A DNA stretch of 64,000 nt, taken from assembly GCA_000333855.2 (NCBI GenBank), contig CM007319.1:1462694-1526693 (forward strand), given 5' to 3'. Within the stretch, counting starts at the first letter, position 1, and every line of letters begins with the position of its first letter. The notes below the pieces were generated by a model that did not search any database, had not been told where the DNA came from, and saw nothing but the letters and a program-made list of their open reading frames with translations. The stretch comes from Endotrypanum monterogeii (lineage: Eukaryota; Euglenozoa; Kinetoplastea; Trypanosomatida; Trypanosomatidae). The position numbers and the translations under genes were made by a program. Positions 11,401-20,449 of this stretch are shown piece by piece.

Positions 11401-12709
11401 TATGACGGCTTACGACCTACTGGCGCACCCGTACTTCAGCTCGACACTCAGTTCAATGAACAGCAACCAAAACAGTAGTGCGTTAGCGAAAAGCGATGAG
11501 CGCATCGACGCCGTGCGCTCGTACATTTATGCTGTTCGTCGAAGTCATCAACAGAAAGTACTGGTCTCTGTCGCGCGAAACCAGATGGTCGAGTCTGTGC
11601 GCGATATTTTCCAGCACCTCGACAGCGACAGCTTCCTTTCTCCTATCATGGTGGTCTTCCAGGGGGAGTCCGGCATCGACGAAGGCGCGCTGACAACAGA
11701 GATGCTCAACCTCTTCTACGACCAGATGATTACTGTCAAGAAGGCTCTCGTGTGCGCCGCTGCCGAGACTGAAGACGCGTCGTCACCGCACAACAGCGAC
11801 CACCCGGTGTCGTCAGGCACCGGAGCTGCTGTAGAGGGCGAGGAAAACGTGTCTGAGGTGCGGACCGCGCTCTTCTCCAATGTACCATACCTTCCTGCCC
11901 CGGATTCTGACGGCATTACGCCAGATTTGTTCCTACTGCTCGGCAAGGTGCTGCTCAAGAGTATCATCGAGAACCGCCAATTGCCGCTGCAGCTCAGCTC
12001 GGTAGTGCTCAAGTTCCTGTCCGGCGCAGAGGTGTCGTTTGTGGACTTGGAGGAGTACGACGCGACCATGGCGAACACACTGAAGCGACTGCGCTTTTTG
12101 TCTGCTACAGACCTCTCGGACGCCGGGCTCGACTTTTCTTACTTCACTCCGGAGTTCCTCAGTGCACAGGCAGACGGCCGGTACACAGTGGATTCGCCGC
12201 TCACGCCTGGGAGTGTGAGTGATTACATCAGTCTGCGCGAGAGGTTTGACTTGGTGGAGCGGCGGCGCACAGCGTTGGAGGCGATGAAGAAGGGATTTTA
12301 TTCCGAACCATCGCTCGAGCATCACCTGAAGCTCCTTTCACCCTCGGACTTGCTGCTGCTCTTGTGCGGTCAAATGCACGTTTCTGCACAGGCCATTGTT
12401 GATGCCCTGGAGTTCCAGGGCTTTAGTCGTACTTCAAACACGCCCAAATATCTGAAGGAGGTGTTGCTGGAAATGACACAGAACAACCTACGCCGCTTTC
12501 TCCAGCTCTGCACTGCAACGGCAGCCGTACCAGTGAACGGGGTCATGAAAAAGATCAAGGTGCTCCGCTGCGCCGACGAGACGCGGCTTCCGGTGGGTCA
12601 TGGCTGCACTAACCAGCTAGATCTCCCAGATTACGATGACAAGGAGATTATCAGAGAAAAGCTGGAGGTCGCCTTAGCGCACGCCAGTGACGGCTTTCAC
12701 GTTGTTTGA
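8432..12709 (+). CDS. TPR - protein kinase - HECT E3 ubiquitin ligase fusion
   Basis: A 1425-residue protein with three recognisable modules. Residues about 120-222 are three TPRs of the Sti1/Hop type that keep a carboxylate-clamp pattern (R127, N131, N162, K192, R196), which in known proteins binds the C-terminal EEVD of Hsp70/Hsp90. Residues about 290-720 are charged, helical and probably coiled coil, with a Pro/Ser/Thr-rich insert. Residues 728-1006 are a protein kinase: VAVK lysine K756, HAD-L-K-P-S-N with D847, DFG D865, and an APE motif. Its glycine loop is degenerate, with no glycine where G-x-G-x-x-G is expected. Residues about 1041-1425 match a HECT domain: a V-x-F-x-G-E-x-G-x-D-E-G-A-L-T N-lobe motif and a C-lobe with catalytic C1392 in G-C-T-N-Q-L-D-L-P, 33 residues from the end as is usual. 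The ATG at 8432 is preferred; the upstream in-frame extension is Phe/Pro/Ser-rich and lies in the splice tract. The kinase and HECT calls are secure. Function as a chaperone-linked E3 is inference. Confidence 0.92.
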   Translation: MSLNYSLESLLRGMMQGSGRGEGDDTGPPTMVTFSSDDVPGMHPFSTLQAFGPNLVLSRGSGVSVPPNMSRRNPSVSQRGTDMQSTSPGNVYSGGVPPMVWIQREQQRIPLQFSATGSPNLDGTRLREEGNQAFKRGRYHDAIRYYTQAIEVDPDSEIIYTNRSFAYYNIKEFEKSAADAAKAVEINTNFFKGHYRLGMALMGLNDFGHAMESLRKAWALAPDANKEVIRVAMAKCESKMVRAPMTPLLISSGGSSSTFAEMGGGGGGGRSSWSSAPPHISESQSPLGRGKVNLREVETAVQRAVAARDQTQKYSEMYSAQEAIVECGKRSDKIKSLMNIATSSEISVLSKELAEKQSQLRRAVHQQDSNAYHTVRSERDATLEKLWDSAARAEVAIAELRNIAKEEQEFFSRFGSPTSRANFSLPEEAINPLPSTEKRAVSSESPLSAAVSPPKKEQTDTTASAATSPSACSLSAATKPTPLAEEEKGHQCSPTPGSETSLPPRSPAASGGELAPLLQRRIEINEAVRKARKCFAATDASGQTFLCALKAEEDAMNEVRALLSEAVVLDAQLEKHARHVAQTTTKELSDVRMEGLSQISSIVERVKADKEAFVKTMREGDTLLEEEAKLEQQRLLHERQRILLQAEIEWFKIRDEPEVKIECLKVQTKRLHQRIACIHEKQKALQTRIMELIEQDHPELAWKSMANGSRILRLVKGSGLWQNLSFSDFQVVSTLSSTVNSKVYHAVRRGEHVAVKEISIDEDAARRRFQREVNIVSACNHPNIIRLRGVFFDGPFAYILLPYYHRGSLRTLLSKQEPISWVALQDMLRQLAGGVAYLHEHGIVHADLKPSNVLLTDDGRPVISDFGIAKEHGALGVTDMTLTTTMTCTANGSNSVAGTVQYMAPEQLMRETSSQKAKYTGMSDMWALGITMLEVALYNAYFHDSSLEKPKLPLLLPGQRRIEVSAKAVGGDEKLAEAISSALVADPENRMTAYDLLAHPYFSSTLSSMNSNQNSSALAKSDERIDAVRSYIYAVRRSHQQKVLVSVARNQMVESVRDIFQHLDSDSFLSPIMVVFQGESGIDEGALTTEMLNLFYDQMITVKKALVCAAAETEDASSPHNSDHPVSSGTGAAVEGEENVSEVRTALFSNVPYLPAPDSDGITPDLFLLLGKVLLKSIIENRQLPLQLSSVVLKFLSGAEVSFVDLEEYDATMANTLKRLRFLSATDLSDAGLDFSYFTPEFLSAQADGRYTVDSPLTPGSVSDYISLRERFDLVERRRTALEAMKKGFYSEPSLEHHLKLLSPSDLLLLLCGQMHVSAQAIVDALEFQGFSRTSNTPKYLKEVLLEMTQNNLRRFLQLCTATAAVPVNGVMKKIKVLRCADETRLPVGHGCTNQLDLPDYDDKEIIREKLEVALAHASDGFHVV

Positions 12710-12936
12710 GGCAGCAACCGCAGGTGAAGGTTTCTGAGCGCAGGAAGAGATATAGCGGGGAAGGAAAAGGCGAGCAGAGCGATGCTTAACGCTAGTGTCC
12801 CCATTTTGTTTTACCTTTTTTTCTAGTTGGATGTCAGGATATAAGTAGTTTTTTTTTATAGCAACAGAGTGTTTCGTCCTCTCTCAAAAATTTCCCGAGT
12901 ACTGCGGCCCTCGCTATCAGTACCGCCTCTACTTGG

Positions 12937-12937
<1 letters not shown>

Positions 12938-12978
<41 letters not shown>
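12938..12978. repeat. (TA)n microsatellite
   Basis: A pure TA array of about 40 bp, some 230 bp after the stop codon of the TPR-kinase-HECT gene and so probably in its 3' UTR. Confidence 0.9.
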
Positions 12979-12986
<8 letters not shown>

Positions 12987-13353
12987 TCACCTTGAGTTTT
13001 GCTCAAAAGACACACTCACACATACACGCAAAATTCTTAACTGGTAAACAGTTGCATTGGTGGCCAAATTTCCTTCGCCCTTTGATTTGTTCGCTCAACC
13101 TTTTTTCTCTCATTGTGGCAACTAAAAAGTGATTTGTTTCGTCTCGCCGCCGCGTGCGAGATGTCATTCTGTCTCAGGTGGTGCAGAGGAGGAGGGGGAA
13201 GTGGAGGACCAGCAAAGACTGGCAGCAGCTGAGGAGGAAGAGAGCGTGCTGCCGGTGATGTTCGTTTTTTTTTTTTTCGGCTAACCGAAAAAATATATAT
13301 TTTTTCATTCCCCCCCCCCTCACTTCAATGCATACATGCGCATTCACCCCCTC

Positions 13354-13383
13354 TCCCTCCCTCCCTCCCTCCCTCCCTCCCTC
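13354..13383. repeat. (CCCT)n tract
   Basis: Seven or more consecutive CCCT units on the + strand. The complementary strand carries regularly spaced GGG runs, so it could fold as a G-quadruplex. Confidence 0.85.
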
Positions 13384-14575
13384 TTTTCTCTCTCTGCGTG
13401 GTACAGGTCTGCTGATTTTCCGGCGAAAACTTAAAATTACCCAACCGTAGTACTGCTTTTATGAGATTTGCCACTGGGTGGGGGCTTACATGAGCCAAGA
13501 GAGGCACCAACCTAAGAGAGACTATATAAAAAAGATCCGAGGTGGCCTGGTTTGCTGTCTCGCTGCTTGGCAAAGGCCCTCCTTCCCTTCCTCCCTCCAA
13601 GCTAAACACTTCTTTACGCCCGTTGTGTACGGATGGGTTTGCACTATCACCAAGGGATAGACCGTTCTGCGTATCTTCTGTTTTTTTTTCGGCACGTTTC
13701 TCCTCTTCTCGGTCATTTCGTCGTCATTGCCACGGTTTCCTGTGAGGTTGGGGTGCGTGGAGGAGGTGTGCAGCTTCGCATGCCAAGGACGTGTGTTTTC
13801 TACCCGTTTCGATGCAAACCAGTGAGCGAACCGAAACACCAGCAGGGGGCACCCGCCTGGACCACCGGCGCGCATTGTTTCCAACTTTCGTTGGTAGACA
13901 TATATTTCCTCCCTGGGAGGAACAAACTCTTTCTCTGCATCCCTTGCCTCATTTTGCTGACCCTTCTCGATACTTGTATCTCTTTCCGCCCTTTTCTTCT
14001 GCACCTCTCTTGTCTTCAAATCACACTTCAGTCGCCGCGGACTCTCTGAGGGACGATCCGAGCGCTTCTTTCTCATACACGCTGGTCAAGTTATCAACGG
14101 GCCATCCACTTCTTTTTCCCTTCCCTCATCCTCACTTCTTCGCACATCTTACATATCATTCTATGTTTTTTTATATTTCTGCATTTTTTTTTGTTTCCTT
14201 CTCTCCCCATCGCTCTTGAGCGTGCGCAGTTTTTTTTTTTTTGTCCCCCATTCCCCGTGCACTTTTGCCTTTCCCCATTCCGTTCTCTTTCCCCCCTTCC
14301 CACTGCGGCTTTTTGCCTTCCTCACTCGGTGCGGGTGTACCTGTGACTCCGCTCGCTCCTTCTTTCTCCATCCTCATCAACCCTTTTCATTTTCGTTGGA
14401 ACCGAAGGCAGGGTCAACTTTTCTTTTTTTTCGTTTTTATACACAGCGAACTACTCACGAAACGAACGACAACGGGGAAAAGAAAAAAAAAATTAGAAAA
14501 AAATCTTCTTCCTCGAAGGTCAAAGGTAGAACGACATTGCTAGGACGCTGAAGCTTCCCCTCCTCGTAGATTGCT

Positions 14576-14611
14576 TTTGCGCTCCCCCTCCCCCCCTTTT
14601 TTTTCGGAAAG
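14576..14611 (+). promoter_or_regulatory. Candidate trans-splice acceptor for PKAC
   Basis: A strong C/T tract (about 14576-14605) followed by the first AG at 14610-14611. This would give a 5' UTR of about 125 nt before the ATG at 14736 and excludes the longer in-frame ORF that starts inside the tract. Confidence 0.5.
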
Positions 14612-14735
14612 TCGAAAAAGGGATTTCTTCCCACAGGGAATAGTAAGAGGCTGTTGCTTAGAACGGAGAAGGAAGAACACTCTGCGCCATTCACACGACA
14701 CACACACACATACACACACGCGCACATACACACGA

Positions 14736-15848
14736 ATGTCGTCTACTGCTAAGGAATGCGATGTGGTGCAGACATCGAACTCCCTGAACAAGGAGGATAA
14801 GCTCCAGTTACCAAGCTCTGTGACAAAGTCTTCTGATCAGTCACAACAATCCGCTTTCGCAAGCACCAAGGTTGTCTTCGAGAAGCCAGATACCTCCAAC
14901 TGGAAGCTTTCGGACTTCGAGTTAAAAAACACTCTCGGTACCGGATCCTTCGGCCGCGTGCGCATTGCCCATCGCAAGGGCACAGATGAGTACTATGCGA
15001 TCAAGTGCCTGAAGAAGCGGGAGATTATCAAGATGAAGCAGCAGCAACACCTTTCACAGGAAAAGGAGATTCTAATGCAGCTTTCACACCCCTTCATTGT
15101 GAACATGATGTGCTCTTTCCAGGACGAAAAGAAAGTTTACTTTGTGCTCGAGTTCGTGATGGGGGGCGAAATGTTCACGCACCTGCGCACAGCAGGGCGG
15201 TTTCCCAATGATGTGGCGAAGTTCTATCACGCGGAGCTGGTGCTTGCGTTCGAGTACCTGCACTCGCAGGACATCATCTATCGCGACCTGAAGCCGGAGA
15301 ATCTGTTGCTGGACAGTAAGGGGCACGTGAAGGTAACTGACTTTGGATTTGCAAAGAAGGTCCCGGACCGGACTTTCACACTGTGTGGGACGCCGGAATA
15401 TCTCGCGCCGGAGGTGATCCAGAGCAAGGGTCACGGGAAGGCGGTAGACTGGTGGACGATGGGTGTGCTGCTGTACGAATTCATTGCCGGGTACCCACCG
15501 TTCTTTGACGACACGCCGTTCCGGATCTACGAGAAAATCCTCGCTGGACGACTGAAGTTTCCGAATTGGTTCGACGGCCGTGCGCGCGATCTTGTGAAGG
15601 GGCTGCTGCAGACAGACCACACAAAGCGACTGGGGACGCTGAAGGGCGGGCCGACTGACGTGAAGAACCACCCGTACTTCCACGGGGCGAACTGGGACAA
15701 GCTGTACGCATGTTACTATCCCGCCCCGATCCCGGTGAGGGTGAAGAGCACTGGTGACACGAGCAACTTCGAGAAGTACCCGGACAGCCCGGTAGATCGA
15801 ACCCCTCCACTAACATCGGCGCAACAGGCTGAGTTCAAGGAGTTCTAG
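14736..15848 (+). CDS. PKAC1: Protein kinase A catalytic subunit (AGC kinase)
   Basis: A 370-residue Ser/Thr kinase with all catalytic hallmarks. It has the glycine loop G-T-G-S-F-G-R-V-R, A-I-K with K90, Y-R-D-L-K-P-E-N with D184, D-F-G-F-A-K-K-V, and activation loop R-T-F-T-L-C-G-T-P-E-Y-L-A-P-E with the phosphorylatable T215. The C-terminal tail ends in F-K-E-F, the F-x-x-F hydrophobic motif by which PKA catalytic subunits are recognised among AGC kinases. The first ~60 residues are a divergent, Ser-rich extension. In trypanosomatids PKA is thought to respond to ligands other than cAMP; nothing in this sequence speaks to that. The isoform name rests on remembered gene order and is less certain than the family. 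The start is the first ATG after the candidate splice acceptor. Confidence 0.95.
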   Translation: MSSTAKECDVVQTSNSLNKEDKLQLPSSVTKSSDQSQQSAFASTKVVFEKPDTSNWKLSDFELKNTLGTGSFGRVRIAHRKGTDEYYAIKCLKKREIIKMKQQQHLSQEKEILMQLSHPFIVNMMCSFQDEKKVYFVLEFVMGGEMFTHLRTAGRFPNDVAKFYHAELVLAFEYLHSQDIIYRDLKPENLLLDSKGHVKVTDFGFAKKVPDRTFTLCGTPEYLAPEVIQSKGHGKAVDWWTMGVLLYEFIAGYPPFFDDTPFRIYEKILAGRLKFPNWFDGRARDLVKGLLQTDHTKRLGTLKGGPTDVKNHPYFHGANWDKLYACYYPAPIPVRVKSTGDTSNFEKYPDSPVDRTPPLTSAQQAEFKEF

Positions 15849-16789
15849 CGCTTTATTACGGCTGAGAAGCGAGTACGGTATTAGGAATGCTGCCTGTGCC
15901 ATATTCTATTGTGGGTAACTTTGGCCGGCGGCGCTCAAATTCCTTTGCCTTTTTTCTTTTTTTTTTTTGATGTACGTCTCTCACTGCTTTGCGAACAGAG
16001 CGCGCACACTCGAGCATTTCTCACTAGTGAGCTCTCACCGGCTTCTTCTTTTTTTCCTCTTCCTCTCGTCACTAATCCAAGTGGGAAGTTTCAACGGCGT
16101 TTGTGTTGTCAAGATGTAAATGGAAGGTCTACTAGCGATAGCGCTCCTGTGACCATCAATTGTTTTTTTTTCTCTCTTGCTCTTCTTCACTTTCGTTTGT
16201 GTCGCACATGCGCGCCGCGTGCGTATCTACCGTGGCTGCTCCGAGTTTTTCCTCTGTGCGTTTGCTTTTGCACTCTGAAACTTATTGCCCTCGTTTTTTT
16301 TTTTTTGTGCATGTGAGGGACGTTTGCTTCTCTTCGATTTTTTTTTTTCGTGTCTTATCAAATGCAGCAAGGGGGAGGGGAACGACGCCACTTGTTTTGT
16401 TCTACTCCAGTAGCACACAAACACACACACATATATATATATTTTTTTATATATGGGTGTAATTTTTTTTTTTTTTGAGTAGAGGGTGAAGAAGAAACAT
16501 TTCCGGTTTTCTTGGGGCTCTTCTTCGCAAGCGTGGCATCATTTCCCATGTAGGTCACTACAAATATACATGTGAATGTACTCGGCGCCCTTCGGATGCG
16601 TTTATGTGTGTTCGTTTATGGTGTGGGCAAATCTGTCACGCCGTGGGTGTGGTGGGCATACGTGTGTTTCCGTGTGTCTATATAGTTCTCCTCCTTCCCC
16701 CTTCGCAGTGGACTCGTTTTTCGCAGTTCTTTTTTTTTTTTTCGCTCCTGAGGAAAACGATTTCCAACTCAATTTCTCACCACCTACCT

Positions 16790-16800
16790 ATATATATAGG

Positions 16801-16831
<31 letters not shown>

Positions 16832-16876
16832 AGGTATATATATATTTATATATAGGTATATATATATTTATATATT
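16790..16876. repeat. Compound TA array with GG interruptions
   Basis: TA-rich repeat with recurring TAGGTATATA and TATTTATATA units, forming a higher-order pattern of roughly 30-40 bp rather than a pure dinucleotide run. Confidence 0.85.
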
Positions 16877-17457
16877 TCTTGGCCTCCTCTGCTCTATCCG
16901 CTTCTGCGGTTGCGCGCACCGTTAGGGTACCCATGATTCCACCTAATTCAATGAATTGAGGCAAACAAAAAAAATGGTTATCTTTACAGCAGCACCTTAT
17001 CCTAGCCATTGAGGAGTGGGGTGTGTATGTATGTGTATGTGTGTGTGTCTGCGTGTGTCGGGTGGAGGGTGGGCGGGCGCTCGCTGTGAAGTAACCACTA
17101 TCCAGGGAAAAATACAGGAAAAAATGCAACGTAGTTAGAGAGGAGACAGAGGTGCTGAGGAGTTGTTCAGAAAACACAGGCGAGTTAAGTTTTCCCGCGG
17201 GAAGAACTTGATATTCAGTGCATACGAGCTCAGCCCTTGCTTTGTATTGATGAGGCAGCTGCTCGGTACGAAGGGTCGCGCGCGCACACACCAACACGAA
17301 ATATCTATTTTCAGTAGCTTTTCTTCACTACGTACATCTAGAAGCTTCATGGAATGAGGGCCAGTATCCTGAGGCGAAGGTAGTTCAGTGCCATTTCAGG
17401 ATACGAAGTTGTGTGGAAGTGTACGAAACATTCCATCTCAGGTAGAAAGCAAGGTTC

Positions 17458-17481
17458 ATATATATATATATATATATATAT
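17458..17481. repeat. (TA)n microsatellite
   Basis: A short pure TA array in the spacer downstream of PKAC. Confidence 0.85.
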
Positions 17482-18111
17482 CAAACAGAGCCAAAGGGAG
17501 GCAGAAGCCATGTGTGAGTTGCAACATCAAAGCCTCTCTTGCCCCTCTCCCCTTGCTTTTTCGCCGCGTTTCTTCTTTTTTTCCCTTTCTCAACTCCAAG
17601 TCGCATAACGAGGGTGAGAAGAAAAAGCAAGAAAGACACATAAACGGTTCTCTCCGTCTTCCTCCTCGTTTCTCCATTTCTCCTCCCCTTTTTTTTTTGA
17701 TCCCATTATACACTCGAAGCCACCAATTGCTTCTTTGTGTGCATTTCATTTCACTTCTGTTTTTTTTTTCTTGTATTTATTCTCTCCTGTGCTTTTCCCC
17801 TCTACCCTCTTTTTTCTCTGCTCTCTTCTGTACTCTCGTTGCTGATACCGCGCTGGTGTCTCTCTCGATAGTGCCGCGGTCGCTTCATTTTTTTTTTTTT
17901 TTTTAAATCTTTCGTGGGCTTGGAATGTTGTTTTGATCGATGGAAATAAATGAAACATGGACGGTAACGAAGAGGGCAGAGTAATGCGCTATGTACGTTT
18001 GCGTTTGGATTATGCCAACATCGGACATATTTGTGTACACACACACTCACACGGTATATATGTATATATATACATATAGATGACGGATTTGTGTATTCAA
18101 ATTTTTGTGCG

Positions 18112-18114
<3 letters not shown>

Positions 18115-18152
<38 letters not shown>
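18115..18152. repeat. (GT)n microsatellite
   Basis: A pure GT array of about 38 bp on the + strand in the spacer downstream of PKAC. Confidence 0.9.
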
Positions 18153-18153
<1 letters not shown>

Positions 18154-19434
18154 ACTCAGGTTTTTTATTTTACTGGCAGGCCATCTAGAACCACTTCGCC
18201 TCACCACCATGTCGTTGGCGTGTTTTGTTTCGGGTACGTGTGTACATCTGACTTCAGTGACTTCGCGGTCTTTGTCATCCCCCCTCCACCCTACGGTGTG
18301 GTTTTTGTCTACTCACTGTTCGTAAAGAGACTTGCTGTATCTTACCTTTCTTTCCCTTTTTTTTTACATGCGCAAAAATAGTGGTCCTCCACCACACCAC
18401 TTCCTTCCTTTGTCTACACGTTTGCTTTCCCTGCGTGTGCACTCGTTTGCGTTTGTGTGTGTTCCTGTGTGTTGCGATTTGGCTCCGTTTTTTTCTTTTG
18501 TAGGAAAGAAAAAAAGTGTGTCAACTCCATCTTCTTTCTCTTCTGTTGCTCTAATTTTTTTTTTTTTTGTACCCCTATCTCTGATTCGAGCAGTTTCTTC
18601 GCTTTTTCTGTGGAGGATGACGTTATAATATGCCGAGTTAACGGCGACAGCCGCATATCATCGCAAGCGGACAGTCTGTCAAACAGCTGGGCATTCGTAC
18701 GCGCAAGCAGGCGCGAGGGGAGGGCGGGGCGGGGGGTATCTTTCTCCTCCCTTTCTCGCGTTCATTCGCACGCACTTGTGTGCACCAATCCTTCAACATT
18801 CATGTAGACAGAACACGAAGCCTCAAGAGAGAACACACAAGAAAACAGAAGCTGGTACAAATATTGCTCGACGCAGGAATAAAACTTTGAGTCGATGCGA
18901 CCAATGGATTGAGGTTTCTTCATCCTTTTGGGCATGCCTGGAGGGAGGGCTCGGGGCTGAGTCTTTTCCCCATCGTGTGACGGGTGTGGGTTGGGTGTTT
19001 TTTTTTTTTGTTCTCGGTGTGGTCAGCGGAGGCTGCGCGCGAGGCATTTCCCCTCCCATTCCCCCCATCGCCCCATATCACACATTTCCAGCACAAACGG
19101 AGATCAGCGGAACTAGGTTTCAGCATTCTCCTTCCAGGTGTCACGCCTTCCGAAAGCGCTCGAGGAATTATATGCCAGCTACTCAAAGACTGAGGGAGGG
19201 CGGGGTAGTGCTGATTGGTGGCGCATATTGTATGATATGTTGCGTCTTCAGTTTTTCCCCTTGACGTTGAGCGAGGATCGCGCTGGAATGTGTGCGCCAT
19301 CTACACCTAAGCTATGAATCTTTCATCTCCGACTTTTTTCTCTCTCTCTTTCTCTCTCTCTCTTTCTCTTCTTTTTTTCGTAGGCTTTTTCTACACTATA
19401 AGTCGTCTTGCTTCACAGAGTCCTGTGTCTTGAG

Positions 19435-19435
<1 letters not shown>

Positions 19436-19462
<27 letters not shown>
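19436..19462. repeat. (GT)n microsatellite
   Basis: A pure GT array about 1 kb upstream of the hydrolase gene. Confidence 0.9.
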
Positions 19463-19469
<7 letters not shown>

Positions 19470-20151
19470 TGTGGTGATGTAGTGGGGTTTAGTAACTGAG
19501 AAGTCATCATCAATGTCATCTTCTAGTGGGCGGTTGCGTATGTGTAGTGGATGCCTGACCGTCAATCAACGGGTGCACTCCTTTTTTCTTTTTTTTGTTT
19601 AATTTGGAAAATTTTCAACTGCGTCTACAATCTGATACGATCTTTTCCGGCGATGTCTCCTGCCCGAAGCTCCTCTCGACCAGAGGCCGGAGCGCTCGCT
19701 CCGCATCAGCAAGCAAACATAGAATGCAAGAGAAATTACGATTGTGAAGGGGTGACAACTCGAATGCCCACTGTCAGCTCGCTTCCATCGGGTCCACGGT
19801 AATTCCTCTCCGCTCCATTCCGCTCAATTTTTTTTTTTCTTCTTAGGGAAAACTTTAGGTCGCTTCGATAAGGCAACTTTGCGTCTGCATTTGCACATGC
19901 TTTCTTCTACAGCGTCCACAACCCAGCATTACTTTATCGGTCAGCCAGGCTGTGACAGTGTATCTTGACCAGCCGATTCCTTTTTCTTTAAAATATATCG
20001 TTGCTGCTCACTCGGTTTTCTTTTCTCCCTTTCCTGAGTACTCCCACTTCTCTTCCACGTGCCAGCGCCCTCTTCTCCTTTACTCTCCCCATTCCGTCAT
20101 AACTCTCTCTCTCACACACACTCACACACATTTTCCCTTGTGGGCTTTTGT

Positions 20152-20153
20152 AG
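20152..20153 (+). promoter_or_regulatory. Candidate trans-splice acceptor for the hydrolase gene
   Basis: A pyrimidine-rich region (about 20040-20148) ends in TTTTGTAG. The AG lies about 300 nt before the ATG at 20450. Confidence 0.4.
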
Positions 20154-20449
20154 TCTTGAAAACTTTTATCGTATCGCGAATATATATTACTATATATTTA
20201 TAAATTTGGAGAGGGCGAAGCAAGGAAAAGAGAGAGAGGCACTTGCTCATCTTCCGTCGTCTTCATTGCTGAAGATCAACCTTTCAGATTGAACCGAGCG
20301 ACTGTTTGTTTCCGTCTGCGCGTGTATCCGCGTGCATTTATGTGTTTGGATGGAGCGCGATCCATCTCTTATTCAAGGCGACATCTCAGTTCAAACTCCC
20401 ACGCAGGTGTCGACATACCCTTGAGTCCCCAAAGAAAGAATATTTCGAG

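Larger units (their letters stand above)
12710..14735. other. Spacer between the HECT gene and the PKA gene
   Basis: No protein-like ORF. It holds a TA array (12938-12978), a (CCCT)n tract (13354-13383) and several poly-T/C runs whose density rises towards the PKA start, where the splice acceptor should lie. Confidence 0.65.
15849..20449. other. Long gene-free spacer (4.6 kb)
   Basis: The longest spacer between recognised genes. The ORFs in it are low-complexity or lack protein character. It holds TA arrays (16790-16876, 17458-17481), GT arrays (18115-18152, 19436-19462) and many poly-T runs. A long PKA 3' UTR is likely, and a non-coding RNA or a very short gene cannot be excluded by eye. 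No tRNA boxes were seen. Confidence 0.6.

Noticed and set aside
18776..19264. 162-codon ORF in the PKAC-hydrolase spacer
   Set aside because: It has no family resemblance, mixed low-complexity composition and a poly-Phe stretch from a T-run, and it begins with a non-ATG or weak context codon.
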